Assembly: GCF_009604455.1 (NCBI RefSeq)
Contig: NZ_WEGL01000007.1
Location: 310,001 to 374,000, forward strand
DNA: 64,000 nucleotides
DNA from: Streptomyces sp. RB17
Lineage (GTDB): Bacteria > Actinomycetota > Actinomycetes > Streptomycetales > Streptomycetaceae
Direction: 5' to 3'
Positions 34,361 to 42,790 of this stretch are shown here, piece by piece. A model generated the notes under the pieces. It worked only from the letters and a program-made list of their open reading frames with translations, had not been told where the DNA came from and did not search any database. Each line of letters begins with the position of its first letter. Position 1 is the first letter of the stretch. The position numbers were made by a program, and so were the translations under genes.

Positions 34361-35530
34361 ATGACGGCTGGGAACAGGAAGGTCGCCGTGGTCGGTGTGG
34401 CCCTCTCCGACTGCGGGCGCGTGGACGACGCCACCCCGTACACCCTGCACGCACAGGCGGCCCGCCGCGCCCTCGCGGACGCGGGGCTCGACCGCACCCG
34501 GGTGGACGGCCTCGCTTCGGCGGGCCTCGGCACGCTGGCCCCGGTGGAGGTGGCCGAGTACCTGGGCCTGCGCCCCACCTGGGTGGACTCCACCTCGGTC
34601 GGCGGTTCGACCTGGGAGGTCATGGCGGCGCACGCGGCGGACGCGATAGCGGCGGGCCGTGCGAACGCCGTCCTCCTCGTCTACGGCTCGACGGCGCGCG
34701 CGGACATCAAGGCGGGCCGCAGGACGGGCGACCTGTCCTTCGGCGCCCGCGGTCCCCTGCAGTTCGAGGTCCCCTACGGCCACACCCTGATCGCCAAGTA
34801 CGCGATGGCCGCCCGCCGCCACATGATCGAACACGGCACGACCGTCGCGCAGTTGGCCGAGGTGGCGGTCCAGGCCCGGGCCAACGCGGCACTGAACCCG
34901 GAGGCGATGTTCCGCGACCCGATCACGGTCGACGACGTCCTGGCCGGCCCGATGATCGCCGACCCCTTCACCAAGCTGCACTGCTGCCTGCGCTCGGACG
35001 GCGGCGCGGCGGTCCTGCTGGCGGCCGAGGAGTACGTACGGGACAGCCGCCCGGCCCCCGTCTGGATCCTCGGCACCGGGGAGCACGTCTCGCACGCGGC
35101 GATGTCCGAGTGGCCGGACTTCACGGTGTCCCCGGCGGCGGTGAGCGGACGGCTGGCCTTCGAGCGGGCGGGCGTGGGGCCGGAGGAGATGGACTTCGCC
35201 CAGATCTACGACGCCTTCACCTACATGACCCTGGTGACGCTGGAGGACCTGGGCTTCTGCGCGAAGGGCGAGGGCGGGGCGTTCGTGGAGAAGGGCCGGC
35301 TGCTGGTGCGGGGCGGGGAGCTGCCGGTGAACACGGACGGGGGTGGCCTGTCGGCCCAGCATCCCGGGATGCGCGGGCTGTTCCTGCTGGTGGAGGCGGT
35401 ACGGCAGCTGCGCGGGGAGGCCGGGGAGCGGCAGGTGCGGACGCGGGACGGGCAGGTGCCGAGGCTGGGTGTGGCTTCCGGGACGGGGGGCTGGTTCTGC
35501 TCGTCGGGAACGGTGGTTCTCGGGCGGTGA
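34361..35530 (+). CDS. Ltp-type thiolase-fold protein (second copy)
   Basis: 389-residue relative of the protein at 24663-25817 with the same landmarks: VAVVGVALSDCGR at the N terminus, DFAQIYDAFTYMTLVTLEDLGFC, then AKGEGGAFVEKG, and NTDGGGLSAQHPGMRG. Expected to catalyse carbon-carbon bond cleavage or formation on acyl-CoA together with a DUF35 partner. Here no DUF35 gene is adjacent; the nearest is at 40380-40775 under the same palindrome. The ATG lies directly after an operator, so it is probably translated from a leaderless mRNA. Confidence 0.87.
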   Translation: MTAGNRKVAVVGVALSDCGRVDDATPYTLHAQAARRALADAGLDRTRVDGLASAGLGTLAPVEVAEYLGLRPTWVDSTSVGGSTWEVMAAHAADAIAAGRANAVLLVYGSTARADIKAGRRTGDLSFGARGPLQFEVPYGHTLIAKYAMAARRHMIEHGTTVAQLAEVAVQARANAALNPEAMFRDPITVDDVLAGPMIADPFTKLHCCLRSDGGAAVLLAAEEYVRDSRPAPVWILGTGEHVSHAAMSEWPDFTVSPAAVSGRLAFERAGVGPEEMDFAQIYDAFTYMTLVTLEDLGFCAKGEGGAFVEKGRLLVRGGELPVNTDGGGLSAQHPGMRGLFLLVEAVRQLRGEAGERQVRTRDGQVPRLGVASGTGGWFCSSGTVVLGR

Positions 35531-35540
35531 GGGCCCCGCT

Positions 35541-36515
35541 TCAGTCCTCCTCCAGGAGCCGTCGCCAGATGCGGGTACGGTGCAGGACGTAGAGCGAGCC
35601 GAGCAGGACGACCACCTGCAGCCCCACGGCGAGCAGCCAGAACTCGTCCCTGGTCTCCAGCCTGTTCGTCAGGAACGTGAAGTTCATGCCGAAGAACCCG
35701 GTGATGAACGACAGCGGCAGGAAGATCACCGACACGATGGCCAGCCGGTTGATCACGCCGTTCTGCTCGCCCGCGACGAGCGAGGAGTAACTGGCGAAGG
35801 CCCGGCGGGTGGCGTCCTGCAGGGACTCGACGTCGGCGAGCACCAGCCTCCCGGCGGTCTGGAACCCCTGGGCACGCCGTTGCCGCTCCTCGGGGAAGGT
35901 GGGGCTCATCATCCGGCGGGTGAGGATCTCGTCGATCGCCTGGAGGTAGGGCCGCAGCGCGTGGTGCAGGAGCGCGGAGCGTCGCCGCAGCTGCGCCAGC
36001 CGGTACACCTGCTCGGGGCGCCGGTTCTCGAACATGTCGTCCTCGAGCTCCTCGGACTGCAGCAGGGCCTGTACGGCCGCCCGGCGGAAGGTGTCCAGGG
36101 CCTCCTGGAGCAGGAGGAAGAGCACGGCCACGGTGTCGTCGGGCCGCTCGTGCCGCAGCGCCGCGGTGATGCTCTTCGCCAGTCCGGCCTGCCCCCGGTG
36201 CACGGTGGCCAGGAACCGCTCGGTCACCACCACGTGGAGGTGGGCGATCTCGTCGCCGTGCACCACCGGCACGACGAAAGCGGCCCGGTCCCCCAGGAAC
36301 TCGGCCCGCGGCGGTTCGCCCTCCCTGCCGAACCACTCCATGTCCTCGCCGACCAGGCCCAGCTGATCGGCGATCGGCGTGCCCGGCGCCGGCGCGTCCT
36401 GCGGCAGCTCCACGTCGACGAGCAGGAAGGAGTCGACGGCCAGCCGCTCACGGGCCTCCGAGACGTCCGTACGGGTGATGGTCATCTCGGGCATCGACAC
36501 CACCGTTACGATCAT
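35541..36515 (-). CDS. CorA-family divalent metal-ion transporter
   Basis: 324-residue CorA-type channel: a large cytoplasmic N domain, a long helix, and two C-terminal membrane segments (about residues 258-280 and 290-312) joined by the GMN selectivity loop (FFGMNFTF). Transports Mg2+ or Co2+ across the inner membrane. The start at 36515 (MIVTVVSMPEM) may be a few residues too long; the ATG beginning MTITRTD is an alternative. It is monocistronic, with no palindrome near it. Confidence 0.9.
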   Translation of the reverse strand: MIVTVVSMPEMTITRTDVSEARERLAVDSFLLVDVELPQDAPAPGTPIADQLGLVGEDMEWFGREGEPPRAEFLGDRAAFVVPVVHGDEIAHLHVVVTERFLATVHRGQAGLAKSITAALRHERPDDTVAVLFLLLQEALDTFRRAAVQALLQSEELEDDMFENRRPEQVYRLAQLRRRSALLHHALRPYLQAIDEILTRRMMSPTFPEERQRRAQGFQTAGRLVLADVESLQDATRRAFASYSSLVAGEQNGVINRLAIVSVIFLPLSFITGFFGMNFTFLTNRLETRDEFWLLAVGLQVVVLLGSLYVLHRTRIWRRLLEED

Positions 36516-36679
36516 CGCCCCTCACCGTCGCCTCCGAGCCCGTGGCTCCGAGCGTCCCCCGTGCTCCGGCACGCCCGCACGTCGAATCACCCGTGTGCCT
36601 CGCGGGACGACTGCCGAACGGATGGCGGCCCGGTCGCAGGCAGCCGCGCCCACGGCGGCGCGGTGGCGATACTCGGCAC

Positions 36680-37345
36680 ATGGAAACGGATCTCCACGCA
36701 ATTCTGAAGTCGCTGCGGGTATGGGACCCGGACGTCACGGACCTGCGCCCGTTCGACCCGGACACCGCGCCGCCGACCCCGCTGCCCCTGTTCACGAGCT
36801 GGTTCGCGGACGCGGTGGCGGCCGGGCAGCCGGAGCCGCACACGATGTCGCTGGCCACGGTGGACGAGGAGGGTCGGCCGGACGTCCGGATCGTGATGCT
36901 GCACGGCGCCGACGCGGACGGCTGGGCCTTCGGCACGCACGCCACGAGCCGCAAGGGCCGGGCCCTGAGCGCCCACCCCTGGGCGGCCCTTGCCTTCTAC
37001 TGGCCGGTGCTGGGCCGCCAGGTCCGGCTGCGCGGGGCGGTGACCGCGGCGCCGTCCCGGGACAGTCAGGCGGATCTGCACGCCCGCTCGACGGGGGCGC
37101 TGGCCGCGGCGCTCACCGGGCGGCAGAGCGAGGAGCTGTCCTCACTGGCCGAGCTGCGGCGGGCGTCCCGGGCCGCGTGGGAGCGGGCCCGGGACAACCC
37201 GGCCGAGCCCTCTCCCACCTGGACCCTCTACCGGCTGCACCCGGAGACGGTGGAGTTCTTCCAGGGGGATGCGGACAGGCGGCATGTGCGGCTGGAGTAC
37301 CGGAGCACGGAGTTCGGCTGGAGCAAGGCGTTGCTCTGGCCTTAG
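36680..37345 (+). CDS. pyridoxamine 5'-phosphate oxidase-family protein
   Basis: 221-residue FMN-binding split-barrel protein resembling PNPO/PdxH: PHTMSLATVDEEGRPDVRIVML, HATSRKGRALSAHPWAALAFYW, QVRLRGAV and a C-terminal ETVEFFQGDADRRHVRLEY. True PdxH enzymes end in RLxP, which is not matched here, so it may act on a related flavin or pyridoxal-type substrate. The ATG at 36680 begins the conserved region; the upstream frame is shadow. Confidence 0.82.
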   Translation: METDLHAILKSLRVWDPDVTDLRPFDPDTAPPTPLPLFTSWFADAVAAGQPEPHTMSLATVDEEGRPDVRIVMLHGADADGWAFGTHATSRKGRALSAHPWAALAFYWPVLGRQVRLRGAVTAAPSRDSQADLHARSTGALAAALTGRQSEELSSLAELRRASRAAWERARDNPAEPSPTWTLYRLHPETVEFFQGDADRRHVRLEYRSTEFGWSKALLWP

Positions 37346-37372
37346 CCGGGCGCCCACCCGCCGTCGGGGTGT

Positions 37373-37466
37373 GGGGCCGTTTGCGACTGCGGGTGTGTTG
37401 TGGCTGGTCGCGCCCAGGCGGCGGAGCCGCACATCGACAGAGCCCCGCGCCCCTTACGGGGGCGCT
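37373..37466. repeat. Streptomyces hairpin repeat, copy B / bidirectional terminator
   Basis: Contains GGGGCCGTTTGCGACTGCGG, TTGTGGCTGGTCGCGCCCA, GGCGGAGCCGCACATCGACA and the hairpin GCGCCCC/GGGGCGC (37447-37453 with 37459-37465). Situated between the convergent PNPO-like and LysR genes, the hairpin abuts the LysR stop codon. Confidence 0.75.
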
Positions 37467-38326
37467 CAGGCCTCCGCCACCAGCCGCCGGGCCAGACGCA
37501 CCAGTTCCGGAATCGCCGGGTGCGTAGGAGTTCCTCGGTGCCAGGCGAGAAGCAGCGGTACCGGGGGTGCGTCCGTCAGGGGGCGGAAGGCGATCGCGGG
37601 GTGGGTGTGGACACCCGGTGTCGCTGTCGTCGTGATGCCCGCTGCCCGGCCGGCCGCGATCGCCGTCAGCCATTCGTCCGTGTTGGTGACCTCGATCGTC
37701 GCCGTGGGCCGCGCCGCGGCGGGCCAGAGGTCGAGCGTGGTGGTGCCCGCCACCGTGTTCAGGGCGATCGGCCAGGCCGCCAGGTCCGCGAGCGTGAGGG
37801 TGTCGTGTCCGGCGAGGTCGCTGTCCGCCGGCACCACAGCGATCCGCGCCTCCTGCAGCAGCAGCTCAGTGGCCAGCCCCGGCACCGTCACCGCGCCGCG
37901 CAGCAGCGCGACGTCGACCTTGCCCTGGGTGAGCCCGGCCGTACGGTCGTCGACACGGCGCAGTTGCAGCGGCACATCGGGGTGTTCCTCGTCCCAGCGG
38001 CGCAGCAGCGGGACGGTCAGCCCGCCGAGCGCGGCCCAGGGGTGGCCGAGGCGCAGCGGCAGCGCGGTCAGCGCGCCGGGGTCGAGGGCAGTGTCGACGG
38101 CGGCCAGCGCGGCGGCGGCCCGGTCCCGGAAGCGGTGACCGGCGGGCGTCAGCTCCAGGTGGTGCGTGGAACGGTCGACCAGGCGCACGCCGAGGTGGGT
38201 CTCCAGCTGGCGCAGCGTGCGCGACAGGGCGGGCTGGCCGATGTGCAGGCGGGCCGCGGCACGGGTGATCGTGCCTTCCTCCGCGATGGCGAGGAAGGCC
38301 CGCAGATGGCGCAGCTCCATGGTCAT
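37466..38326 (-). CDS. LysR-family transcriptional regulator
   Basis: 286-residue LysR-type regulator with the N-terminal HTH (MELRHLRAFLAIAEEGTITRAAARLHIGQPALSRTLRQLE) and a periplasmic-binding-like effector domain with LPLRLGHPWAALGGL and GKVDVALLRG. The start at 38326 or 38320 is preferred over the open frame to 38443 because it begins the HTH. It faces an EamA transporter across a 68-bp divergent gap and probably controls it. Confidence 0.93.
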   Translation of the reverse strand: MTMELRHLRAFLAIAEEGTITRAAARLHIGQPALSRTLRQLETHLGVRLVDRSTHHLELTPAGHRFRDRAAAALAAVDTALDPGALTALPLRLGHPWAALGGLTVPLLRRWDEEHPDVPLQLRRVDDRTAGLTQGKVDVALLRGAVTVPGLATELLLQEARIAVVPADSDLAGHDTLTLADLAAWPIALNTVAGTTTLDLWPAAARPTATIEVTNTDEWLTAIAAGRAAGITTTATPGVHTHPAIAFRPLTDAPPVPLLLAWHRGTPTHPAIPELVRLARRLVAEA

Positions 38327-38382
38327 GCCTGCCCAGCATAAACGCGGGCCGATCGGCATTTCACGGGCCGCGTCCGGCTTCC

Positions 38383-38388
38383 TAGCGT
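38383..38388 (+). promoter_or_regulatory. -10 element of a leaderless eamA-type transcript
   Basis: TAGCGT lies 6 nt before the ATG at 38395, predicting a start of transcription at the start codon; no ribosome-binding site is present. Confidence 0.45.
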
Positions 38389-38394
38389 GAAGCC

Positions 38395-39342
38395 ATGACG
38401 AACCTGACGCCCCGCGCGGCAGCCCCCCGAGCGGTGTCCGCACAGACCGGGCCGGCGCAGCCCCCTTCGCAGTCCGTCCGCATCCGCACCGGCGCCCCGA
38501 CGGCCGGTGCCGGCGGTCTCGGCGGCATCGCGCTGGTGCTGTCCAGTGCGCTCTCGGTGCAGTTCGGCTCCGCCGTCGCCGCGCTGCTCTTTCCGCGCAC
38601 CGGGGCCCTCGGGGTGGTGGCGCTGCGGGTGACGATCGCGGCGGTGCTGCTGCTGGCGGTGTGCCGTCCCCGGCTGCGCGGTCACAGCCGTGCCGACTGG
38701 GCGGTGGTCTGCGCCTTCGGGCTCACGCTCGGCGGCATGAACATCCTCTTCTACCAGGCGATCGACCGGATCCCGCTGGGTCCCGCGGTGACCCTGGAGG
38801 TGCTCGGCCCGCTCGCGCTGTCCGTCGTCGCCGCACGCCGGGCGGTGAGCCTGCTGTGGGCCGCCCTGGCGCTCGCCGGAGTGCTGCTGCTCGGGCAGGA
38901 GGGCCTGGGGCGGCTCAGTCTGCCGGGTGCCGGGTTCGCACTCGGCGCGGGGGCGCTGTGGGCGGCGTACATCGTCTTCAACTCCCGGACCGGCGCCCGC
39001 TTTCCACGGCTGGACGGGCTGGCCGTGGCGATGGCCGTGGCCGCGCTGCTGAGCCTGCCGCTGGGCATCGCCTCGGCGGGTACCGCGCTGCTGCGGCCGG
39101 GGTCGCTGGGGCTCGGACTGGCCGTGGCCCTGCTGTCCTCGGTCCTGCCGTACACGCTGGAGCTGCTGGCCCTGCGCCGGCTGCCCGCCCCGACCTTCGC
39201 GGTCCTGATGAGCCTGGCCCCGGCGCTCGCGGCCCTGGCCGGCTTCCTGGTCCTCGGCCAGACCCTGTCCCCCGCCCAGTGCCTGGCCATCGCCCTGGTG
39301 GTGACGGCGATCGCGGGGGCGGTGCGGGCGGGGCGCCGGTAG
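38395..39342 (+). CDS. EamA-family (DMT superfamily) transporter
   Basis: 315-residue inner-membrane protein with ten hydrophobic segments in two repeats, e.g. GGIALVLSSALSVQFGSAVAAL, the GMNILFYQAIDRIPLGPAVTLE motif and TLELLALRRLPAPTFAVLMSL. Resembles RhtA-type exporters of amino acids or metabolites; substrate unknown. Divergent from a LysR regulator. Confidence 0.9.
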   Translation: MTNLTPRAAAPRAVSAQTGPAQPPSQSVRIRTGAPTAGAGGLGGIALVLSSALSVQFGSAVAALLFPRTGALGVVALRVTIAAVLLLAVCRPRLRGHSRADWAVVCAFGLTLGGMNILFYQAIDRIPLGPAVTLEVLGPLALSVVAARRAVSLLWAALALAGVLLLGQEGLGRLSLPGAGFALGAGALWAAYIVFNSRTGARFPRLDGLAVAMAVAALLSLPLGIASAGTALLRPGSLGLGLAVALLSSVLPYTLELLALRRLPAPTFAVLMSLAPALAALAGFLVLGQTLSPAQCLAIALVVTAIAGAVRAGRR

Positions 39343-39453
39343 TCTCCGTTGTCCCGCCGCGTGCTGGGGCAGCGTGGTCAGCGGGTGCGGCCCGACGACC
39401 GAGGCGACACCAAAGGCGGCGAGGGCAGCCCGCATGCCTCTCTCCCGCTCGCT

Positions 39454-40335
39454 TCAGACCCGCAGGGCCGTGCCGGAGAACCGCCACACCTCGAAGTCCG
39501 CCACCGGTCGGTAGCCGATCCGCTGGTACAGCCGGTTGCTCGTCGGATTGGCGAGGTCGGTGAAGAGGAGGACCTGCGCGACCCCGGTCTCGCGCGCGGC
39601 CCGGCTCACCTCCGCCGTGGCCGCGCCCGCGTAGCCGCGGCCGCGCAGGTCGGCGGGGGTGTAGACGGGGGCGACGCGGACCTGGCCGGCGATCTCCGGG
39701 GTGGCCCCCACCATGGAGACCGGGGTGCCGTCGGCCTCCTCCCAGAGGGTGGCGCCGCCCTCGGCGATCCGCGCGTCGGCCCACGCGGCGGTGTCCGTGC
39801 CGACGCCGTGACCGGTGTCCGTGTCGAACTCGGCCTTCCAGCGGCTCAGCAACTCGCGGTCCTCGCGCCCCGCGATCCGCGCCCGGCCCTGCGGCCTCGG
39901 CTCCGGTACGGTCAACTCGCCCAGCCGGTAGAGCCGTTGCCGCAGGCCGAGCGTGGCCGGCGCACCGGTGTGCCGCTGCCAGGCCGCCGCGAAGGCCCCC
40001 GCCGTCTCCCGCGGGCCGGAGATTCCGGTCGCGGGGTGCCCCAGGCCGGCGAGCCGGGCGGCCAGGGCGTCGGCCTCCAGCGCGGTGAGCCGGGTGATCT
40101 GGAGGGGGAAGGGCGGCGTGTGGATCACGGTCGCGCGGACGGTGTCGTCGGCCAGGACCCCGAAGAGCGGCGCCTCGGCGCTGTAGAAGTGCAGCCCGCG
40201 CCGGCGCAGAGCGTCCGTCACCGTCAGCGGGACCGTGTGCAGGGCGGGCCGGGAGCGCAGGAAGTCGCCGGCGCGGGAGAGGAACTCGTCCAGGTCTTCG
40301 GTGAGATACCAGTCGTCAGGGCGCATACGGCCCAT
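39454..40335 (-). CDS. GNAT-family N-acetyltransferase
   Basis: 293-residue protein whose C-terminal half is a GNAT domain: VYTPADLRGRGYAGAATAEVSR (acetyl-CoA pyrophosphate loop, R/QxxGxG/A variant RGRGYAGA) and FTDLANPTSNRLYQRIGYRPVADFEVWRF. The N-terminal half (residues 1-150) looks like a second, degenerate GNAT-type domain. Substrate unknown. Starts at 40335 or 40326 are equally plausible; the longer open frame is shadow of the DUF35 gene. Confidence 0.85.
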   Translation of the reverse strand: MGRMRPDDWYLTEDLDEFLSRAGDFLRSRPALHTVPLTVTDALRRRGLHFYSAEAPLFGVLADDTVRATVIHTPPFPLQITRLTALEADALAARLAGLGHPATGISGPRETAGAFAAAWQRHTGAPATLGLRQRLYRLGELTVPEPRPQGRARIAGREDRELLSRWKAEFDTDTGHGVGTDTAAWADARIAEGGATLWEEADGTPVSMVGATPEIAGQVRVAPVYTPADLRGRGYAGAATAEVSRAARETGVAQVLLFTDLANPTSNRLYQRIGYRPVADFEVWRFSGTALRV

Positions 40336-40379
40336 GATCGGCGCCAACTTCCGTACGAGACACCGGTTTTCCCGGGGGC

Positions 40380-40775
40380 TCAGCCTGCCGGGCGGAACAC
40401 CGGCTTCCCCTCCACGAACGTCACCCGCAGCGGCAGCCCGGCGCGCAGTTCCGCCTCCGCGCACTCCACCACCTGCGTCATCATCCGCGGGCCCTCCGCC
40501 AGATCGACCACCGCGGCCGCGTACGGCGTGCGGTCGCAAAAGGGCGGCAGGTCGTTGCGGTGGACGGTGGACCAGGTGTAGAGCACGGCCCGGCCGCTCG
40601 CCTCCTCCCAGGTCACCTCCTCGCTCCAGCAGTGCGGGCAGAACTCGCGCGGGTAGTGGTGGGCCTGGCCGCAGGCCCCGCACCGGCGGACGAGCAGCCG
40701 GCCCCGCGCGGCCGCCTCCCAGTAGGGGCGCGTGAAGGCGTCGGGCTCCGGAAGGTCGTGGCGCACCGCGGCCAT
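40380..40775 (-). CDS. Zn-ribbon OB-fold (DUF35) protein, second copy
   Basis: 131-residue DUF35 protein. It has the N-terminal helix PDAFTRPYWEAAARGRLLVRR, zinc-ribbon pairs CGAC and CPHC, and the OB-fold strands VLYTWSTVHR and PYAAAVVDLAEGPRMMTQVV. Probable partner of an Ltp-type thiolase, perhaps that at 34361-35530, since both are under the palindrome. Its ATG overlaps the TGA of the DoxX gene by one base (TGATG), implying coupled translation. Confidence 0.88.
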   Translation of the reverse strand: MAAVRHDLPEPDAFTRPYWEAAARGRLLVRRCGACGQAHHYPREFCPHCWSEEVTWEEASGRAVLYTWSTVHRNDLPPFCDRTPYAAAVVDLAEGPRMMTQVVECAEAELRAGLPLRVTFVEGKPVFRPAG

Positions 40776-41224
40776 CAGAACCACCCCAGCCACGCGTCGA
40801 TGGACCAGGTCTGCCAGGCCATTCCGAAGAACCCGACGACCGAGATCAGCGCCATCATCGAGTTCTGGCCCTGTTCCGCCCAGTCGTGGACCATCAGCAC
40901 GAAGTAGATCGCGTTGAGCAGCAGTCCGCCGAGCAGCGCGACCGGGGTCAGAAGGCCGAGGATCAGGCCGAGGCCGAGGGAGAGTTCGGCGTAGGCGACG
41001 ACGTACGCCATCAGCCTCGGGTGCGGTGCGACGACCGCCTCGAACCCGGTCCGCACCGGCGTCCAGCGGTGCTTCTCCGCGATCTCCGCCGCCCACGCGA
41101 TTCCGCTGCCCCGTTGGAACCAGGCCTTCTTGTCCTTGTGCCGCCAGCTCTCCAGCCACCACACACCGAGGCCGATCCGCAGCACCGCCAGCCACTCCGC
41201 ACCGCCGAGCCATATCGAGTCCAT
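40775..41224 (-). CDS. DoxX-family membrane protein
   Basis: 149-residue inner-membrane protein with four hydrophobic segments. The features LRIGLGVWWLESWRHKDKKAW, AYAELSLGLGLILGL and LLNAIYFVLMVHDWAEQGQNSMMAL match the DoxX/DoxD group, associated with respiratory or thiol redox systems. The role here is unclear, but operon membership with DUF35 and a near-perfect palindrome 3 bp upstream put it in the regulon. Leaderless translation is likely (TACCGT as -10 on this strand). Confidence 0.87.
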   Translation of the reverse strand: MDSIWLGGAEWLAVLRIGLGVWWLESWRHKDKKAWFQRGSGIAWAAEIAEKHRWTPVRTGFEAVVAPHPRLMAYVVAYAELSLGLGLILGLLTPVALLGGLLLNAIYFVLMVHDWAEQGQNSMMALISVVGFFGMAWQTWSIDAWLGWF

Positions 41225-41227
41225 GTT

Positions 41228-41246
41228 ATCTGACGGTACGTCAGAT
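41228..41246. promoter_or_regulatory. regulon palindrome, site 5
   Basis: ATCTGACGGTACGTCAGAT, one mismatch to the consensus and an almost perfect dyad. It ends 3 bp from the DoxX start codon (41224). Confidence 0.85.
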
Positions 41247-41497
41247 CACCGGCAAAGCCCACCTGTGAGTCCACCCTGAATCGCCCACGTGAAGCGACTT
41301 CATCACCTGGATCGCGAAGGTGACAGGGCACAAGGCCCGGACTCAGCACGCGGGGCGGGGATCGATCGCCGTACCGCCACAACCAAGCGCCCTACGTCAC
41401 CGGTCCCACCCACTCCTCCTACACCCGTGATCAATCCGCAACCAATTCCGGTCTTGACCGAGACCCATCAACCGGGTGCGTGATTACGCTCCCGAAC

Positions 41498-42694
41498 ATG
41501 GCCGACTCCCGTTCCGCTCCCGTGCAGCTCTCCGCCACACCCGCCGACCGCCCGGTGTACGTCATCGGCGCCGGTCCGGGCGGCCTGGCCGCCGCGTACG
41601 CACTGCGGGCACGGGGCATACGGGCCGTGGTGCTGGAGCGGTCCGACCACGTGGGCGCGTCCTGGCGCGGCCACTACGACCGTCTGCACCTGCACACCAC
41701 CCGACGGCTGTCCGCGCTGCCCGGCCTGAAGATCCCCCGGAAGTTCGGGCGCTGGGTGTCCCGCGACAACGTGGTGCGCTATCTGGAGAAGTACGCCGAG
41801 CACCACGAGCTGGAGATCGTCACCGGCGTGGAGGTCTTCCGCGTCGAGCGGACCGGGGACGACACCGGCTGGCTGCTGCACGCCTCCGGCGGCCGCGAGC
41901 TGACCGGCAGCGCGGTGGTCGTCGCCACCGGCTACAACCACACCCCGCGCATCCCCGACTGGCCGGGCCTCTCGGCGTACGGCGGGGAGTTCCTGCACGC
42001 CGGCGCCTACCGCGACGCCGCGCCGTACGCGGGCCGGGACGTCCTGGTCGTCGGCGTCGGCAACACCGGCGCCGAGATCGCCGTGGACCTGGTGGAGGGC
42101 GGGGCGGCGCGGGTGCGGCTGGCGGTGCGCACCGTCCCGCACATCGTGCGCCGTACGACGCTCGGCTGGCCCGCGCAGTACTCGGGCGTGCTGGTACGGC
42201 GGCTTCCGGTCGCGCTGGTGGACCGGCTGGCCAAGCAGATGGCCCGGCTCGGCGTGCCGGACCTGTCGGCCCACGGGCTGCCGCGCCCGGACACCGGGAT
42301 GTACAGCAGGGTCATGCAGGGGGCCGTCCCGGTGCAGGACGTCGGCCTGATCGACGCCGTGCGCACGGGGCAGGTGGAGATCACGGCCGCCGTCGAGTCC
42401 TTCGAGGACGGGAACCCCGGCAAGGTCGTCCTCGCCGACGGCAGCCGGATCGAGCCGGACACCGTGATCGCGGCGACCGGGTACACGCGGGCGCTGGAGG
42501 GCCTGGTCGGGCATCTCGGGGTGCTGGACGGGCGCGGGAAGCCGGTCGTGCACGGCGGCCGTGCCCCGGCGCAGGCGCCCGGCCTGTTCTTCACCGGGTT
42601 CACCAACCCGATCAGCGGGATGCTCCGGGAGCTGGCGCTCGACGCCGGGAGGATCGCGAAGGCGGCGGCGAGGCACCTGCGCACCCGTCGGTAA
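41498..42694 (+). CDS. flavin-containing monooxygenase-like NAD(P)/FAD oxidoreductase
   Basis: 398-residue two-dinucleotide-binding-domain flavoprotein. The FAD motif is VIGAGPGGLAAAYALRARG (about residue 22), followed by LERSDHVGASWRGHYDRLHLHT. The NADP motif is VVGVGNTGAEIAVDL, with ATGYNHTPRIPDWPG between them and VIAATGYTRALEGLV near the end. Members hydroxylate or oxygenate small lipophilic substrates, including Baeyer-Villiger type reactions. An in-frame GTG at 41480 is an alternative start; neither has a ribosome-binding site. The 273-bp region upstream shows only site 5 and no gene. Confidence 0.87.
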   Translation: MADSRSAPVQLSATPADRPVYVIGAGPGGLAAAYALRARGIRAVVLERSDHVGASWRGHYDRLHLHTTRRLSALPGLKIPRKFGRWVSRDNVVRYLEKYAEHHELEIVTGVEVFRVERTGDDTGWLLHASGGRELTGSAVVVATGYNHTPRIPDWPGLSAYGGEFLHAGAYRDAAPYAGRDVLVVGVGNTGAEIAVDLVEGGAARVRLAVRTVPHIVRRTTLGWPAQYSGVLVRRLPVALVDRLAKQMARLGVPDLSAHGLPRPDTGMYSRVMQGAVPVQDVGLIDAVRTGQVEITAAVESFEDGNPGKVVLADGSRIEPDTVIAATGYTRALEGLVGHLGVLDGRGKPVVHGGRAPAQAPGLFFTGFTNPISGMLRELALDAGRIAKAAARHLRTRR

Positions 42695-42713
42695 CTTTGC
42701 GGGTCCGACCCGT

Positions 42714-42732
42714 TCCTGACATTGCGTCAGTT
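42714..42732. promoter_or_regulatory. regulon palindrome, site 6a
   Basis: TCCTGACATTGCGTCAGTT; the CTGAC and GTCAG arms are intact, with mismatches in the middle and flanks. Upstream partner of site 6b. Confidence 0.55.
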
Positions 42733-42737
42733 CAGTA

Positions 42738-42756
42738 ATCTGACAGTGCGTCAGTT
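42738..42756. promoter_or_regulatory. regulon palindrome, site 6b
   Basis: ATCTGACAGTGCGTCAGTT; three mismatches to the consensus, 24 bp from site 6a and 34 bp upstream of the NDP-forming acyl-CoA synthetase ATG. Confidence 0.7.
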
Positions 42757-42790
42757 TACTTGTGCTGTCTCACAGGAGCGGGGCGGACCG

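Noticed and set aside
39343-39435. Minus-strand start-like sequence (GGGAGAGAGGC before ATG, product MRAALAAFGVASVVG)
   Set aside because: The frame runs straight into the antisense of the EamA gene with no recognisable domain; kept out as a coincidental start.
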